DNA of 43,734 nucleotides from Acanthamoeba castellanii str. Neff (Eukaryota > Discosea > Longamoebia > Acanthamoebidae), in the NCBI RefSeq assembly GCF_000313135.1, contig NW_004457343.1:242280-286013 (forward strand), read 5' to 3'. Of this stretch, positions 11,779-25,000 are shown one piece after another; positions within the stretch are counted from its first letter, which is position 1; each line of letters opens with the position of its first letter. The notes beneath the pieces are model-generated. The model saw only the letters and a program-made list of their open reading frames with translations, was not told the DNA's origin and did no database searches. Both the position numbers and the translations under genes were made by a program.

Positions 11779-13652
11779 ATGAAAGATGATCGAAGGGGAG
11801 TGGGCAACCTCGCCCTGATGCTTGCGGCAAGTCTGACCCTTGTTCTTGTTGCCGTTGTTCTCCCATGCCAAGCCCAGAAGCTGAGTACGTCCCTTCACTT
11901 CCTAAATCTAAGCTCCCGCCCCCTAGATTGAGATAAATCCTAAAGAACCCCACCCAACTCACCACCGCGGCCTGAAGATGGCTACAACATCGATGCGAAC
12001 GACCTCAGCGTGGTGGGCATCTCGTCTGGCGGAGCCATGGTACCATCGCCACCTCTCCCCTGTTATGGTGCCCTGCAACTCACGCACCCGCGCACAGGCG
12101 GTACAAATGCACGTGGCCTTCTCGCGTACGGTCAAGGGCGCTGGCATCATCGCCGGAGTGCCCTACTGGTGTACGTGGATCGAGCTCTCCATCCACTCTA
12201 TGTAGCTATGCCCTTTCTTGCTTGCGATCTCTAAGCGTTGGTCGCATGCGGTGCCACTATAGGCGCGCAAGGTGATATGGATATTGCGCTTACCTCTTGC
12301 ATGGCCACGCCCGAGTTGATCGACCTCAGCGTGCTATGGTTTAGCTCCGAACCCTCTGCTGACTGTCACTTTCGCTCATTCTTACTGATTGCCTTACTGA
12401 TTACTCTCGTGCGTGCGCGACGATTATCAATCCAAGGGATGGCACGACGTATGCGTACGACATGGGATCCATCGACAACCCTAAGTACCTGCAGAACTCG
12501 CGTGTGTGGCTCTTCTCGGGCCAAAAGGACACTGTTGTCGACACTGGTGCGCATACATGCCGTCCCCGTGTGGCTCGTTCGTTTTGCTGGTGTAAACCAA
12601 CTTACATTGGCCCATCCCTAGGTGTGGTCAAAAAGGCCAAGATGTACTACGAGTACTACATCACCAACGCCTCGAGCGTGGCCATGGTGACAAACATTTC
12701 GTCCGAACACGCCTGGATCACGAACAAGTACGGGCCGTTAGATTGTAAGATATTCGGCTTACACTGCCTTATCTCACGCACACTTCACATGCTGACAGCT
12801 ACGGGAACGCGTGCGACTACCTGGGTGACCCCTACATCAACAATTGCAACTTCGATGCGAGTGGCGCCATGCTTCGCCACTTCTATCCTCAATCGCTCGT
12901 TAATCCTCGCGCTGCCGCCCTCGCCACCAATGTACGCCCTACCAGCAACTTTTTGTCACTCTGTGCACTGCGTGTTCGTTTGTGAGACCACTCACGCCGC
13001 GGACGGACTGACGGTGTACCACAGATCTTCGCGTTCAGCCAGCAGTACTACACCCCGGCGCCGCCTGCCTCGATCTCTATGGGCCAAACGGGCTACGTCT
13101 ACGTGGCGACCGCCTGTCAGCAAGGCGCTCGTATGCTTTGCCACCACTCACGAACCATCCCAATTGCTTCAACAACTAACCCATTCGAACCCACACTCCA
13201 TTTCGCAGTATGTAAGCTGGTCGTGGCGTTCCACGGTTGCGAAATGAGTATCCCCGACATCAAGAACGCCTACTACGTCCACTCGGGCCTCAACGAGTGG
13301 GCCGAAGCCAACAACGTACCGTTCTCTTACGTGGCGACCATAATGCTTTTTTTTACTCATGATCGGGTTCTGTGTGTGACTGTGGTGCACAGATGGTCGT
13401 GCTCTACCCGCAAGCGATCAAGTCATCGGACTTGCCCTACAATCCAAAGGGCTGCTGGGACTGGTGCGTCCAAACACGCACACCACGCCACACGACACGC
13501 CACACGACGCCACACGACACGGCACGACACGACACAGCGGGTTCACCCTTTGGTGCAGGTGGGGCTACACGGGAGAGGACTACGCCACGCAGGCCGGCCT
13601 GCAGATGGCGACCATCAAAAACATGATCAACGCTCTAGCACGCACCCAGTAG
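11779..13652 (+). CDS. Secreted PHB-depolymerase-family hydrolase, copy 1
   Basis: Predicted extracellular or phagosomal serine esterase of the poly(3-hydroxybutyrate) depolymerase family. Eleven exons join to 347 residues: 11779-11884, 11978-12039, 12098-12170, 12263-12338, 12437-12546, 12622-12727, 12799-12931, 13025-13130, 13209-13315, 13393-13463, 13559-13652. Residues 1-33 form a signal peptide (LMLAASLTLVLVAVV, cleavage near AQA). The lipase box is GISSGG. The likely acid is the Asp of FSGQKDTVV and the likely His is in SEHAW. The oxyanion motif VAFHGC comes after the lipase box, the order of the circularly permuted type-2 catalytic domain known from a fungal PHB depolymerase. CWDWWGYTG near the C-terminus is family-typical. 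No substrate-binding domain follows, so soluble oligomers or native granules are possible substrates. It is a tandem paralogue of the next gene with matching splice phases. Confidence 0.88.
13483..13537. repeat. CACGAC/CACGCC microsatellite in the last intron of hydrolase copy 1
   Basis: Imperfect ACACG-type units fill most of the 95-base intron at 13464-13558. The equivalent intron of copy 2 has no such array, so the repeat arose or was lost after the gene duplication. Confidence 0.8.
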
Positions 13653-13878
13653 AGCGATGCGAGCGCTCGGCGGATATTTATTCTTCTCCTTCTTCGCGGT
13701 ATGAAGGAGGACGATGGAGAGGTGGCCAGAGACACGGATAACCATCAACGCGACTTGCTGCCTCCCTCGACCTGTACCATGTTCTCCCCTCCCTTCTTTT
13801 AATTAATTTAGAAAAGGCGAACGACGAGGCCAGATATTGGGGGATCGTCGGTGGTTTTGTCCGTGGGGCTGTGTGAAG

Positions 13879-15642
13879 ATGATGATGTCGAGTGCATGGC
13901 GTGGCCTTGTGGCCTTCCTGCTTGTCACACTACTAGTGTCTTGTGCCGAGGCTCAAAAACTGCGTGCGTTGCGCCTACGTGACTTTTTTCTTTATCGATG
14001 GATCGACTTACAATCTGAGCTCTGCAGAGGGGTACAACATTGATCCAAATGGCATTAGTGTGGTGGGCATCTCGGCCGGCGGTGCCATGGTACCCTTCTC
14101 TCCCGCCAGAAGCTGTGCCATCCATGAATCGGTGTTGAGTAGTATTATTGGGGGGGGGGTCATACAGGCCGTGCAGATGCACGTGGCGTTCTCGAGCAGC
14201 ATCAGGGGTGCCGGCGTCATTGCTGGCGTACCTTACTGGTGTACGTCCTCTTACTCGCTCTTGCGCTCCCCATCTTGAGAAGCAGCAACCTCAAGTATTC
14301 ACCTGGCGATGCGGTTTGCGTGCGGGGGGGGGGGCAACAGGCGCAATGGACAACGTTCTGCTGGCGACGACCTCTTGCATGAGCGTTCCCGATCTGATCG
14401 ACCTCAACTTGCTCTGGTTCGTATCCGCTTCCTCCACACGCGAGCACCGACTGTTCCGGAAGCTTCACCCACTCATTCAACTTCACAGGGCGGGCACGAC
14501 GTACGCCTATGGTGTAGGGTCCATCGACGACCCGCGCAACTTGCAGAACTCGCGTGTGTGGCTCTTCTCGGGCAAGAAGGACACTGTCGTAGAGACTGGT
14601 ACGCACTGCTGCCTCAAGCACCAAGGCTCGCGGTTAATAGTTGGTGGTGATACAAACAGGTGTGGTCAAGAAGGCCAAGATGTTCTACGAGTACTACATC
14701 ACCGAGGAGTCGCAGGTGACGATGGTGACGAACGTGTCGGCTGAACACTCCTGGGTCTCAGACAGGTTAGTACTTACCTGGTCTGTGTATTTCTCTTTTT
14801 TCTACACTGACGTCGCTGACCGCCCTCGCAGCTATGGCAGTGCGTGTGGGTTCCTGGGCGAGCCCTACATCAACAACTGCAACTTTGACGCGAGTGGCGC
14901 CATGCTACGCCACATCTACGCCCCGACCCCGCTCAACCCGCGCGCAGCCTCCGTCAACCGGGCCAACGTGCGCCTTGCTTTCACTTGCTCGAGATTGGCT
15001 CAGCGCTCAGCGCAGCTAACGCTGGTGTTGACGACCACACAGATCTTTGCCTTCAGCCAGAGGGAGTACACGTCCCTGCTATCTCCCGCTTCGCTTTCCA
15101 TGGGCAACACGGGCTACGTCTACGTCCCGACTGCTTGCCAAAAGGGCGCATGTACGTTTGTGCACAGTGGAGTCCTCGCCTGCCTCAGAACAATGATGTT
15201 GTAAGACGCTCACCGCTCGAGTGGTCTCCCGTCCAGTGTGCAAACTCGTCGTGGCATTCCACGGCTGCGAAATGGACATCCCCACGATCAAGGACGCCTA
15301 CTACGTCCACTCAGGTCTCAACCAATGGGCCGAGACCAACAACGTACCATTCCACCGTGCCTGGCGGATTCACGTCCTCTTGCCATTCTGATACCATCAT
15401 CGCACTCCTACAGATGATCGTGCTCTACCCGCAAGCGATCGTGTCTTCGTTGATTCCCTACAACCCGAAGGCGTGCTGGGACTGGTGCGTGCGCGCCCCT
15501 CCGCGCTCCATTGCTCCTCTGTTCGTGTGGGCCTCACAGCCCTTCGATCAGGTGGGGCTACACCGGCACCGCGTACGCCTCGCAAGCCGGGCTCCAAGTG
15601 GCCGCCATCAAGCGAATGATCAACTCCCTGACGCGGCAGTAG
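13879..15642 (+). CDS. Secreted PHB-depolymerase-family hydrolase, copy 2
   Basis: Tandem paralogue of the preceding gene, 227 bases downstream. Eleven exons join to 338 residues: 13879-13963, 14037-14089, 14168-14240, 14341-14416, 14489-14598, 14660-14765, 14832-14967, 15043-15151, 15237-15343, 15414-15484, 15552-15642. The signal peptide has the hydrophobic core LVAFLLVTLLVS and ends near AEA. The catalytic set is complete: GISAGG lipase box, Asp in FSGKKDTVV, His in SAEHSW, then VAFHGC. CWDWWGYTG is also kept. Exons 3, 4, 5, 6, 9 and 10 have the same length in both copies and splice phases match at every join, so the duplication postdates the introns. An in-frame ATG at 13837 exists, but the start at 13879 gives a cleaner signal peptide. 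A poly-G run ends in the acceptor at 14340. Confidence 0.88.
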
Positions 15643-16020
15643 AGTGCACCCACTCTCACCCCCGACGCTGGGTTTTTCCGTTCCATCTGCGGCTGATGTT
15701 GTACGCAGTTCGAACTGTATTCTACTTCCCTTCTTGTAGCGAAGTAGGGCAATACTGGGCTTCCTACTTTTAACTTTCGCGGAAAGGGCGCCAGCAGCGA
15801 AAATAATTTTCGATTATTTTATTTTTCTAAGCTGGCCGCTGTGGTGTGCACATCACATCCAAACAATCTAAAACCTCATCTGTGTAGACCTGTCCTCGAG
15901 GAGAGAATAGAACGCACTCGAGGAAGAGAGGCAGAGGTCGGCGAGAGATAGAGAAAGGAAGATTCATCGCTTGAGTGCGTTGCGTGATAGAGAGCGCATT
16001 CAGATAAGAACGAAGGAAAT
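15643..16020 (+). other. Intergenic region, probable promoter of the deubiquitinase gene
   Basis: No convincing coding sequence. The A/T-rich block at about 15795-15830 lies roughly 200 bases before the ATG at 16021 and may hold core promoter elements. The last 120 bases are purine-rich (GAGAGA) and probably form the 5' untranslated leader. Confidence 0.5.
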
Positions 16021-19000
16021 ATGAATACATCAAAGGCGCAAGAGGGCGCGCCCAAGCTCGATGACGTGAAGAAGGAGTGCCGGCTCCTCGAGACAGCCCT
16101 CAAGAATGGTACAGCCGTCAATCGCACGCCATAAAATTGGGTCAGCTGAGCTTCTTGGTCAAGAATTTCTCACCTGATGCCGATCTTATGGCGGTGAATT
16201 CGGCAGAGGCCAACCCCACCGAGCAGTTGGAGCGGATCGAGGCCATAATGCGCGCCATTGTGAACAGCGAGTTCGGCCCGGTTGAGAATGTGGAATACTT
16301 TCTGCGCACCATGCTACCCAAATTCATCCTTCTTCTGCTCAAGCGCGGGTACGTGCACGATCCCACCCGCACGGCTGACCTTGCCGGCTGGCGTTCAGAT
16401 CACGTAATCTGCAAGCCGCGCGGCAACCCCCCCCGCCCCGTTGATGCGTTTTGCCGCCATTTATTTCAGAAGTCAGATTTCTTTGGATTTAATGAAATGT
16501 AATGCACCTGCAGGGATCTGGCCGAGGGTGTGGCGCCGAGAGTCAACCGCTTCTTCCAGACCGTTGTCATCGAGTTTACGCTCAAGTGTGTGGAGGCGGA
16601 CACCTACGTCCAGGAGCTGCTGCAGACCCTCTGTCGCCTGTTCACCGTCACACAGAAGCCGTTCTACTCGCGATACGGCTCCAAGGGTGGCGAAGTACAT
16701 GATCCTTCTCTCCTCTCACGCGGCTGCACCAAACCAGCGCAATCAACTTGCAAATCTCGAATCACCTCGATTTTGTAATGCGGCACGTGATGCTAAGTAA
16801 CCGTCATGTACTACTTTTAAACAGGAAACGATGACAGACTCTGATGAGGACAGCGACGACTCAGACGAAGAGGAGACAGAGTCCTTTGTCAACAGGAAGG
16901 TAAAGGAAGGCCACGTGTTCATCCTGTGGTGTGCCCTCGCTCGCGCCTCACTCTTGCTTGCTCGTTTGCTTCACACAGAGCTTGAACTGGGAGCCCACGT
17001 TCTTCACCGCCAACATCACCTTCTTCGGCAAGAAGGACGGCTTCAACTTGTTCATCTCCAAGCTGGCTGACGAGAAGCGCAAACTCGACGCCAACGCGAT
17101 CAAGTGGCTGCTCAAGCCCATCGTCAAGCTGCTTGAGTACCTGCCCCTGCGACTGGTGCGCAAGATTGTGGAGCAGCTGCGACACGTCGTGTTCTCTCGC
17201 TTGCTGGAGATGAGCGACGAGGGTGCGTTCATGAGACTCTTTAGCATCGTGGCGACCATCAACCTTTTCTGTTCTTTTCTCACAATTTCTTGCCTTGTCC
17301 ACACGGCAGATCTCAAGGGCGTCAACCGGAAGGTGTTGGGCGACATCAGCGCCAGCATGGAATCCCTGCTGCGGTAAGTCATGTTTTGCCGTTTGCTCGT
17401 AGTTGACTGGATGACCTCAATGACTCACGCCCTTGTTCATCACTATCAAAATCTGCAGGGTTGTGGCGCCGAAGGAGACCACGCAGCTCGTGGACAAGTT
17501 CGAGCTGGCGATCGCCTACAAGATGTTCATGTCGCCCTACCTGGAGAAGAGGCTGATGGGCCTGAGCGACATCAAGAGATACGTCGACCTCGTCCTGAGG
17601 AAGGAGGACTACCAGCAGCGCATGAGGCAGACGGACCGCGCTTCGCAGGGCAACCTCCCTGCCGCCATCAACGTTTGGATTGATTCCAAGTACGTCGTCT
17701 ACTACTTCTTTTTGACGCCCAACAACAACTACAACGCGTCGCGTTGTTGGGTTCCGACAACCGCTTCTGACTCGTTGGTGTGCTGTGTGCCGTGTGACTC
17801 TCCAGGCAAATGGTGGAGTGGTTGAACAACCAGAAGATAATGGAGCAAATTTATGTACATTCCATCCACCAGGAGCTGCTGAAGAGGGCCGTCGACATCG
17901 CCAAATTCTTCGCCATTCAAAACCAAATCCAGAATCATCACATCGACCTCATGTGGAGCGCAACCATCGTACGCGTCCCCCTTTCCCCCTCTGGTCCGCA
18001 CAGGAATCTAATACTCATTTTCTTTTCTTTTCATTTCTCTTTCAACCTCACAATCTAGGGTAAGCACGAGTCCATCTGCCACATCATCTACAACAGCTTG
18101 GCCGAGCTGAGCACGGTCCTGCCGGCCGAAGCGGTGGAGTATCTGTTCCAAAAGATCAAGACCATCCCCTACGCCAGCTACGACACGCACACGTTCTCCC
18201 TCATCCAGGCCATCTCCGTGCGAGGGATCAATCTGTGTTTCAACCTGCCCGTATGTCTGCTCTCTCCATCATGTAGTGTCATGGGCTCACTGAGTCATCA
18301 CATCACCAGCTGGGACTAACGCTACTGTTGTATGCGGCTGGGTTTGTTTGCTGTTTTGGTCGCGCAGGAGGGCGAGAAGAAGTGGTACGGCGTCGACATC
18401 TGGTGGGAGATCATCCAGGACGAGACCGACGTGCCGCCCGCCACGGCCACTGAGGCCTTCCGCTTCCTGGAGACCTTCCTCACCTGGGTCTACTGCCACG
18501 AGCTCCGGCCCAAGTACATCGGCCTCTGCATGCAGAACCTCAAGGAGGGCAAGTCCGTCCCGTTCTCGCTCAAGCTCCTCCAGAAGCTGCTCGGTACCCC
18601 ACACACCACCCACCACCGCTTCATTCCTGGAATTCCACCACGGTTCGGCGCCTGTAGCTCTGACATGGCGGCGTTTCTTGTGCCAAAATGCAGATTCGTA
18701 CCCGGCGAAGAAGGAGAAGGGCATGGAGGCGCAGGCGCAGATGATCGACCTGCTGGAGGTCAACAGCGGCCTGATGGCCACCTTCTTCGAGGACCTGCAC
18801 CGCTTCAAGAGCAAGGCCAAGGAGGCGGCCAAGGCGCTCGCCGATGCCGGCCAGACCGGCGTGGACCTCAACCAGCAGGCGCTCGTCGGCAAGCAGGCCT
18901 ACATCTTCCAGATCAAGGACCGCCTCGACTTCCTGGAGTACATCCTGTCGCACTCGCCGCTGGTCCTGCAGGCGCCGCAGATCGACGCCTTCTGGGCGTC

Positions 19001-22000
19001 GGTCATCGTCGATGCGCTCACCCTCGAGGAGCGCGACCACGGCTTCCTCTGGGTGCAGAACGTGAGGAACAGCCAGCAGTTCCAGGCCATCACCGAGGAG
19101 TCAACGCAGTACATCTTCGAGCAGAAGGTGCCGCTGATGGACTTCAGCGCGCTCACCCAGAAGGGGTTCCACTTCTTCGAGTACTTCTTCCGCTACGTCA
19201 ACTGGTTCCTCAAGCGGTTCGACCAGGGCGACAACGGCGTGTTCCGTGTGCTCAACTTTGACCTCGTCGGCATCGACAACGCCTGGCGGGCCGCCGTTGA
19301 GCCCAAGGACGACAGCGTGGCGATGCAGGCCATCGAGTTCCTCAACAAGCTCCACAAAACGGTACCGCCTTGCCCCCGGTTCTCCCATTCGACAATCAAT
19401 GATCTTTTTGTTTTGTTTCGTTTCGTTTTGCTGACGTGGCTTGGAATTCCATCGCAGACCTCGGCCGAGCTGCTGCCCAAGCTGGGCGAGTTGCGCGAGA
19501 GGCACGTGGCGACGTGCATGGGCTTCATCGCCGATGCGTTTGCCAAGGTACCTTGACTTTGACGCTGCCACCACACATGCGCCCGTGAGAGCTGATCAGT
19601 CGTACTGACCTAACTTCATCTTTTCCTTTATGTCCAGGCCACCGCCAGCCCCCAGGACGCAGCCTCGCAGCAGCGCATTGTGCGTTGTCTGAACGTGCTC
19701 AAGGCCTTCATCGAGGAGATTGAGGGCGTCGGCAGCAAGTACGCCCGCCTCGCTTGCCACATAATTTATATCCGCCTCCCCCCCCCATGTCCTAACGCTG
19801 CCACGTTGTATTTCCCCTGCCAGGCACGGTGGCCTGAAGGGCAAGCTCATCCGCATTCCCATCCAAATCATCTCCGGGCCCAAGTTCGAGTTGGAGATCT
19901 ACAGCTCGGACACGGTGGCGACGCTGCGCCAGAAGGTGGCCGAGCACATCAAGAAGGACCCCTCGCTCCTGCGTATCATCACCGCGGGCAAGGAGCTTCA
20001 CAACGACAATGACACCCTTCAGCAGGCCCGCATCAACGACGGCCACGCCGTCCACATCATCCACAGAGTCGTCAAGGTACTTTTATTATTATTATTATTT
20101 GATTGGCCTTTGAAATTAATGAACTAATCCATGTTGTGCAAATTTGTGCGCGCAGCCTGGCACCCCTGCTGCCGCGATTCAGAAGCCGAAGCAGGAGGAG
20201 GCCGACAAGCGCGCCCTGCCGAGCTCCATCCTCTCCAAGCAGCAGTACTTCGAGCAGATCTTCCAGCTGCTCGCGCTCGGCGGAAACAGCGCTCAGCTGG
20301 TGCGTTTTTCTTTATTTTGTATCATATTTTGTTATTATTATTATTTGGGTGTTGGTTATATTCATGCTTTTGCGTTGGCGGCGGCTAACCGGTTCGTTAT
20401 GTTGGGTTGTGGTGGTGGAAAAAAACAGGCGTGGGACCTCCTGATGATGCTGCCCACCAACCAGAAGATGCTGACCGCGCTGGCGGACATCCGCACGGGT
20501 GACGCCCAGCTGAACTGGGAGGAGCTGCTCAACCGGTCCTCGACCTTCAACCTCCTCTACACGCTGCAGATCGTCCAGGCCCTCATGCAGCCCACCGAGG
20601 ACTCGGCCGAGAAGAACGCCGAGCGGGCCGAGTGGTGCAACCAGTTCCTGGCCCGCGGCGGCGTCAACTACCTCGTCAACACGCTGCTCACCTGCGACTT
20701 CTTCGACGTCACTCGCGGCAGCAAGCGCAAGGTCTGCCTCTCGCTGCTCTTGAAGATCATCAACTCCTTCACCATCGGTACGTCGTCCTAGCCCAAACCC
20801 TATGCATACCATTCTATCGACTTATGACTCATAAACCGCCGGTGCTCTCCGTTTTCTGTCGTTTCTTACAGAGACCCACACGGTCAACGATGGCATGGAG
20901 ACGGTCAGCAGGCTCCGTGGCGTCGTGCTGCTCAACTGCACCGACGGCAAGCAGCTGGTCGCCCGGCTCATGGAGCTCAGCATGCGCGCCGCCACCGACG
21001 TCGAGAAGCGGGACGAGGCCCTCATCAACCCGCTGGCGCCGCCTCCGGAAATTGTACGCGCCCTCCATCGCAGCTTTTTCTTCCGTTTTCGCGCGGCCTA
21101 CGGTCGAATAGCGTAACTGACTGGGCTGGGGGTGATCAGGATGAGGTGGAGATCGTGGGCCAGATCATGTCGACGCTGCTGGCGTGCTGCCTGTCGTCGG
21201 TCGACCTGCTGCAGGCCTTCCTGGAGAACCCCGCCATGGACGCCTGGCTCGCCGCCATCTTGCTCGGCAGCCCGGAACCCAAGATCAGGGAGAAGACCAT
21301 CTCCACCCTCTACAAACTGTCCACGATCGTGAACGAGGAGTACGTTTTCCGGGTCTTGCAACTCATCGCACACACGCACGCGCACACCACCGCACGCCTC
21401 GTAGTGCTCACGGCCTCTTCCTTTACCTGCGCAGGTTCTTGGCGGGCAGCGGTGTGCAGCTGGCGCCTCAGCCGTACTTCCTGGCGAAGCTGCTGGCCAT
21501 GCTGCGCACCATCGAGCACACCCAGCCGCACTCGGCGCAGTACTTCGACCTGCTCAACCGTCTCCTGCAGATGTCGGCTCGCGTCAACCCGTCTCAGTTT
21601 GCCGAGCTGCTGGACCACCTCATCACCATGCTCAAGGACCACCCCACCGCCGAGGTACCTATGCAGCACTGCCCGACCGACCGACCGGTTGTACAGTTGT
21701 GGCCTAAGCCGTGCGTTTTTGTTTTCCCTCTGCTGCAGCTTCGCAACAGCGAGGCGGTGGACCACGTGCTCTACGGCGTCATGAGCCTCCTCAAGACTCT
21801 GGTCAGCGCCGACCTCGAGTTCAAGAACAAGGCCGGCTCCCAGCACAGGTCCGTTTCACTTCACCCAATGATGAATGATGACGACGATGCCTTGGTACAG
21901 GTTTTTTTCCTTCTTACACGGCGTGAACGTGGTTGTTGTAACAATCATTAGGGGCGGCCTGGTGCACGAGCTGTTCCACAAGTGTCTGTTCAACATCCCG

Positions 22001-25000
22001 ACGATGGAGCGACACGGCCCCGACGCGCCGCCGCAGTGCAAGACGTCCAGCACGCGCAACTGCGCCTTCCGCCTGCTCACCGAGCTGGCCGACTCGACGC
22101 AGGAGAACTACGCCGCGCTGGCCGACCTGCTGGTGCAGCAGCACCGCGACGGCGAAAAGCGCAGCCTGTGGAAGTACCAGCCGTCGGCCTACGAGAAGGC
22201 CGCGTGCGGCTACGTGGGCCTCAAGAACCTGGGCGCCACCTGCTACATGAACTCGCTCATGCAGCAGTTCTTCATGATCCCGGGCTTCCGCTGGGGCATG
22301 CTCGAGGTGCAGGACTCCGAGGAGAAGAAGGAGGAGAGCCTCCTTTGGCAGCTCCAGACCATCTTCGGCTACCTCCAGGAGAGCGAGAAGAAGTACTACG
22401 ACACCCGACCATTCTGCAGCTCCTACAAGGACTGGGAGGGCCAGGTACGCCTTGCTTGCTTATTTTTATTTATTTTTTAAATGATTATTCATTTTTACTT
22501 TTAATTATTATTGTTTTGTTTTTGTTTTATTATTTATTTGCTAACAATAAATTTTTTGTTCGTGACAGCCCATGAATGTGGGCCAGCAGCAGGACGCGGA
22601 CGAGTTCATGAACATGCTCCTGGACCGGCTTGAGAGCATTCTGAAGAAGACGCAAGAGGTAAGCCCACAGAGCCGCTGTGCCAGTTGGCGAAGAAGCCAC
22701 CATGTACTGACGCGTTGCTTGAAACGCTTTGTGGTGTGTGCGTGTGCGTGCGTGTTGCGGACAACGTTGTACAGGAGAAACTGCTCAGCCAGTTCTTCGG
22801 CGGTGCGCTGTCGAACCAGATCATCTCGAAGGACTGCACCCACGTCTCGGAGCGAGAGGAGAACTTCTTCACGCTCAGCCTGGACATCAAGAACAAGAAG
22901 AGCATCCTCGAGAGTCTGGCGCTCTACGTCGAGGGCGACATGCTCGAGGGCGACAACAAGTTCCACTGCTCCGAGTGTAACGCCAAGGTCGACGCGCTCA
23001 AGCGCTGCTGCGTCAAAAACCTGCCGGACAACCTCATCGTGCACCTCAAGCGCTTCGAGTTCGACCTGGAGACCATGAAGCGGATCAAGCTCAACGACTC
23101 GTGCCAGTTCCCCATGATCCTCGACATGGAGCCCTACACGAAGGAGGGCCTCGCCAAGAAGGAAGGCACCTCGCGTACGTCACATTCACTTCGCATCGGC
23201 GCATAGCTCAAATTCCAGATAACTTACATATCTGCGATGTGTGTCGTGTCGTGTGCGTGTGTCGTGTGTCGTGTCGACAGTGGAGGACCTCCCGCAGAGG
23301 GACGAGTCGTACTACAAGTACGAGCTGGCCGGCATTCTCGTGCACACGGGCACGGCGGACTACGGCCACTACTACTCGTTCATCCGCGAGCGCCTGCCCA
23401 AGGTGGCGGGCGAGGCCTGCAAGTGGTACCAGTTCAACGACACGCTGGTGGAGCCGTTCGACCCGGAGGAGATTCCCAAGACCTGCTTCGGCGGCGCCGA
23501 CACCGTCACCGAGTGGGACGAAGTCGCCGGCAAGCACGTCCCCAAGTGGCGCGCCAAGACCTACAACGCCTACATGCTCTTCTACCAGCGGGTCAAGGTA
23601 ACACAACACACACACCACACACGCACACACGACACGGGGCTGGTAGAATTGGTGCTCACTCTCGCCTCGTCGTCCGCCCAGCCCATCCACCCGGTGCGCG
23701 TGCTGGAGGAGAGGCAGGCGGCCCAGCTGGTCCCCGAGCCGATCTACAACGGCATCTGGGAGGAGAACATGGCCTTCTTCCAGGACAAGAACATCTTCGA
23801 CCCGGACTACTTCGACTTCCTCTGGTCCGTCGTCAAGCTCGACCAGTCCGCTCCCGTCACTGGTACGCCCCAGCACTGCAACAAAAATTAACAATAAATA
23901 ATACAAAAAAATAACAACATAATAATAATAATGTTTTGTTGTATATGCAGACGCCACGCTCGCTCCCGACATGGCGCACCCGACGATGCGCGCCATCGAG
24001 CTGGGCACCCGCTTCATCGTGGAGACACTGTCCCACGCCAAGGACAAGGGCAACCTGCCCAGCTACGTCGCCCACCTCAAGACCCTCTTCTCCCGCCACG
24101 TTCCCGCTAGCCGAGTACGTCTCATTCTCTGCGCCGGAGCGACCGTCCAGTGATGCAAAGTGGCTGACATTGTGTCGTGTGTCACCCGCAGTGGCTGTTG
24201 GAGAGGCTCGAGTCCGACATGACGTGGGTCGAGCAGCTGCTGCTCATCTGCCCCGGCCCCGAGGCCCGCGAGCCGTTCGCGTCGCTGCTGGTCCACGCGC
24301 TCACTCTCCTGGCGCCCGCCGAGCGCATCAAGTACAACGAGGAGGAGCCCGTCGAGACTACCCCTATGAAGGTCGAGGAGGACTCCGATGACGACGGGGA
24401 CGACTCCAACGACGACGAGGAGCGGCTGCGTCCCACCTCCATCGTGGTCCGATTCCTCCAGAGCTACCTCTACCTGGTACGTTCGCACCACCTTCTCACC
24501 AACCCACGACCGTGGGGCATTGACTCACCTCACACCACCACCACCGCACACGCGTACCACGGCACACGAGCAGCTGGAAGACGGCATGCAGAAGTACTGG
24601 AAGAACTTCGACCACTACTTCATGGTGCTCCGCGACTTTGCGCTCATCGGCGACGAGGAGCGGCAGCTGCTGCTCGCGAAGCACGTGCCGGGCCTCCTCA
24701 TCGACTTCTACCTGGGCGAGGAGTCGCCCCTGCGGTACCTCCACGGCAAGGTACAAACCCCCACCGCCCATCCACCTCAACCGCCTTCTTAATCCCTCTT
24801 AAAACAAAACTGACGCTTGCGCTGCTGACGCAGCCGAGCAAGAAGAAGAGGGCGAAGATGGGCGAGAAGAAGAACCCGCCGCGGCTGGACTACATGGTGG
24901 GCATGCTCTCGGCCCTGGTCCGAAGCTGCTCCACCGACGCTCAGGCCGATCTCGGCCGTCCGCCCACGCACCTGCCCAACAGCACCCTCCTCCACATGCC

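Noticed and set aside
16146..16206. LSFLVKNFSPDADLMAVN as N-terminal coding sequence of the deubiquitinase
   Set aside because: It would need a GTGAAG donor and loses the segment ending LETALKN. The GTACAG donor joined to the AG at 16206 keeps more family-like text. It is kept only as an alternative.
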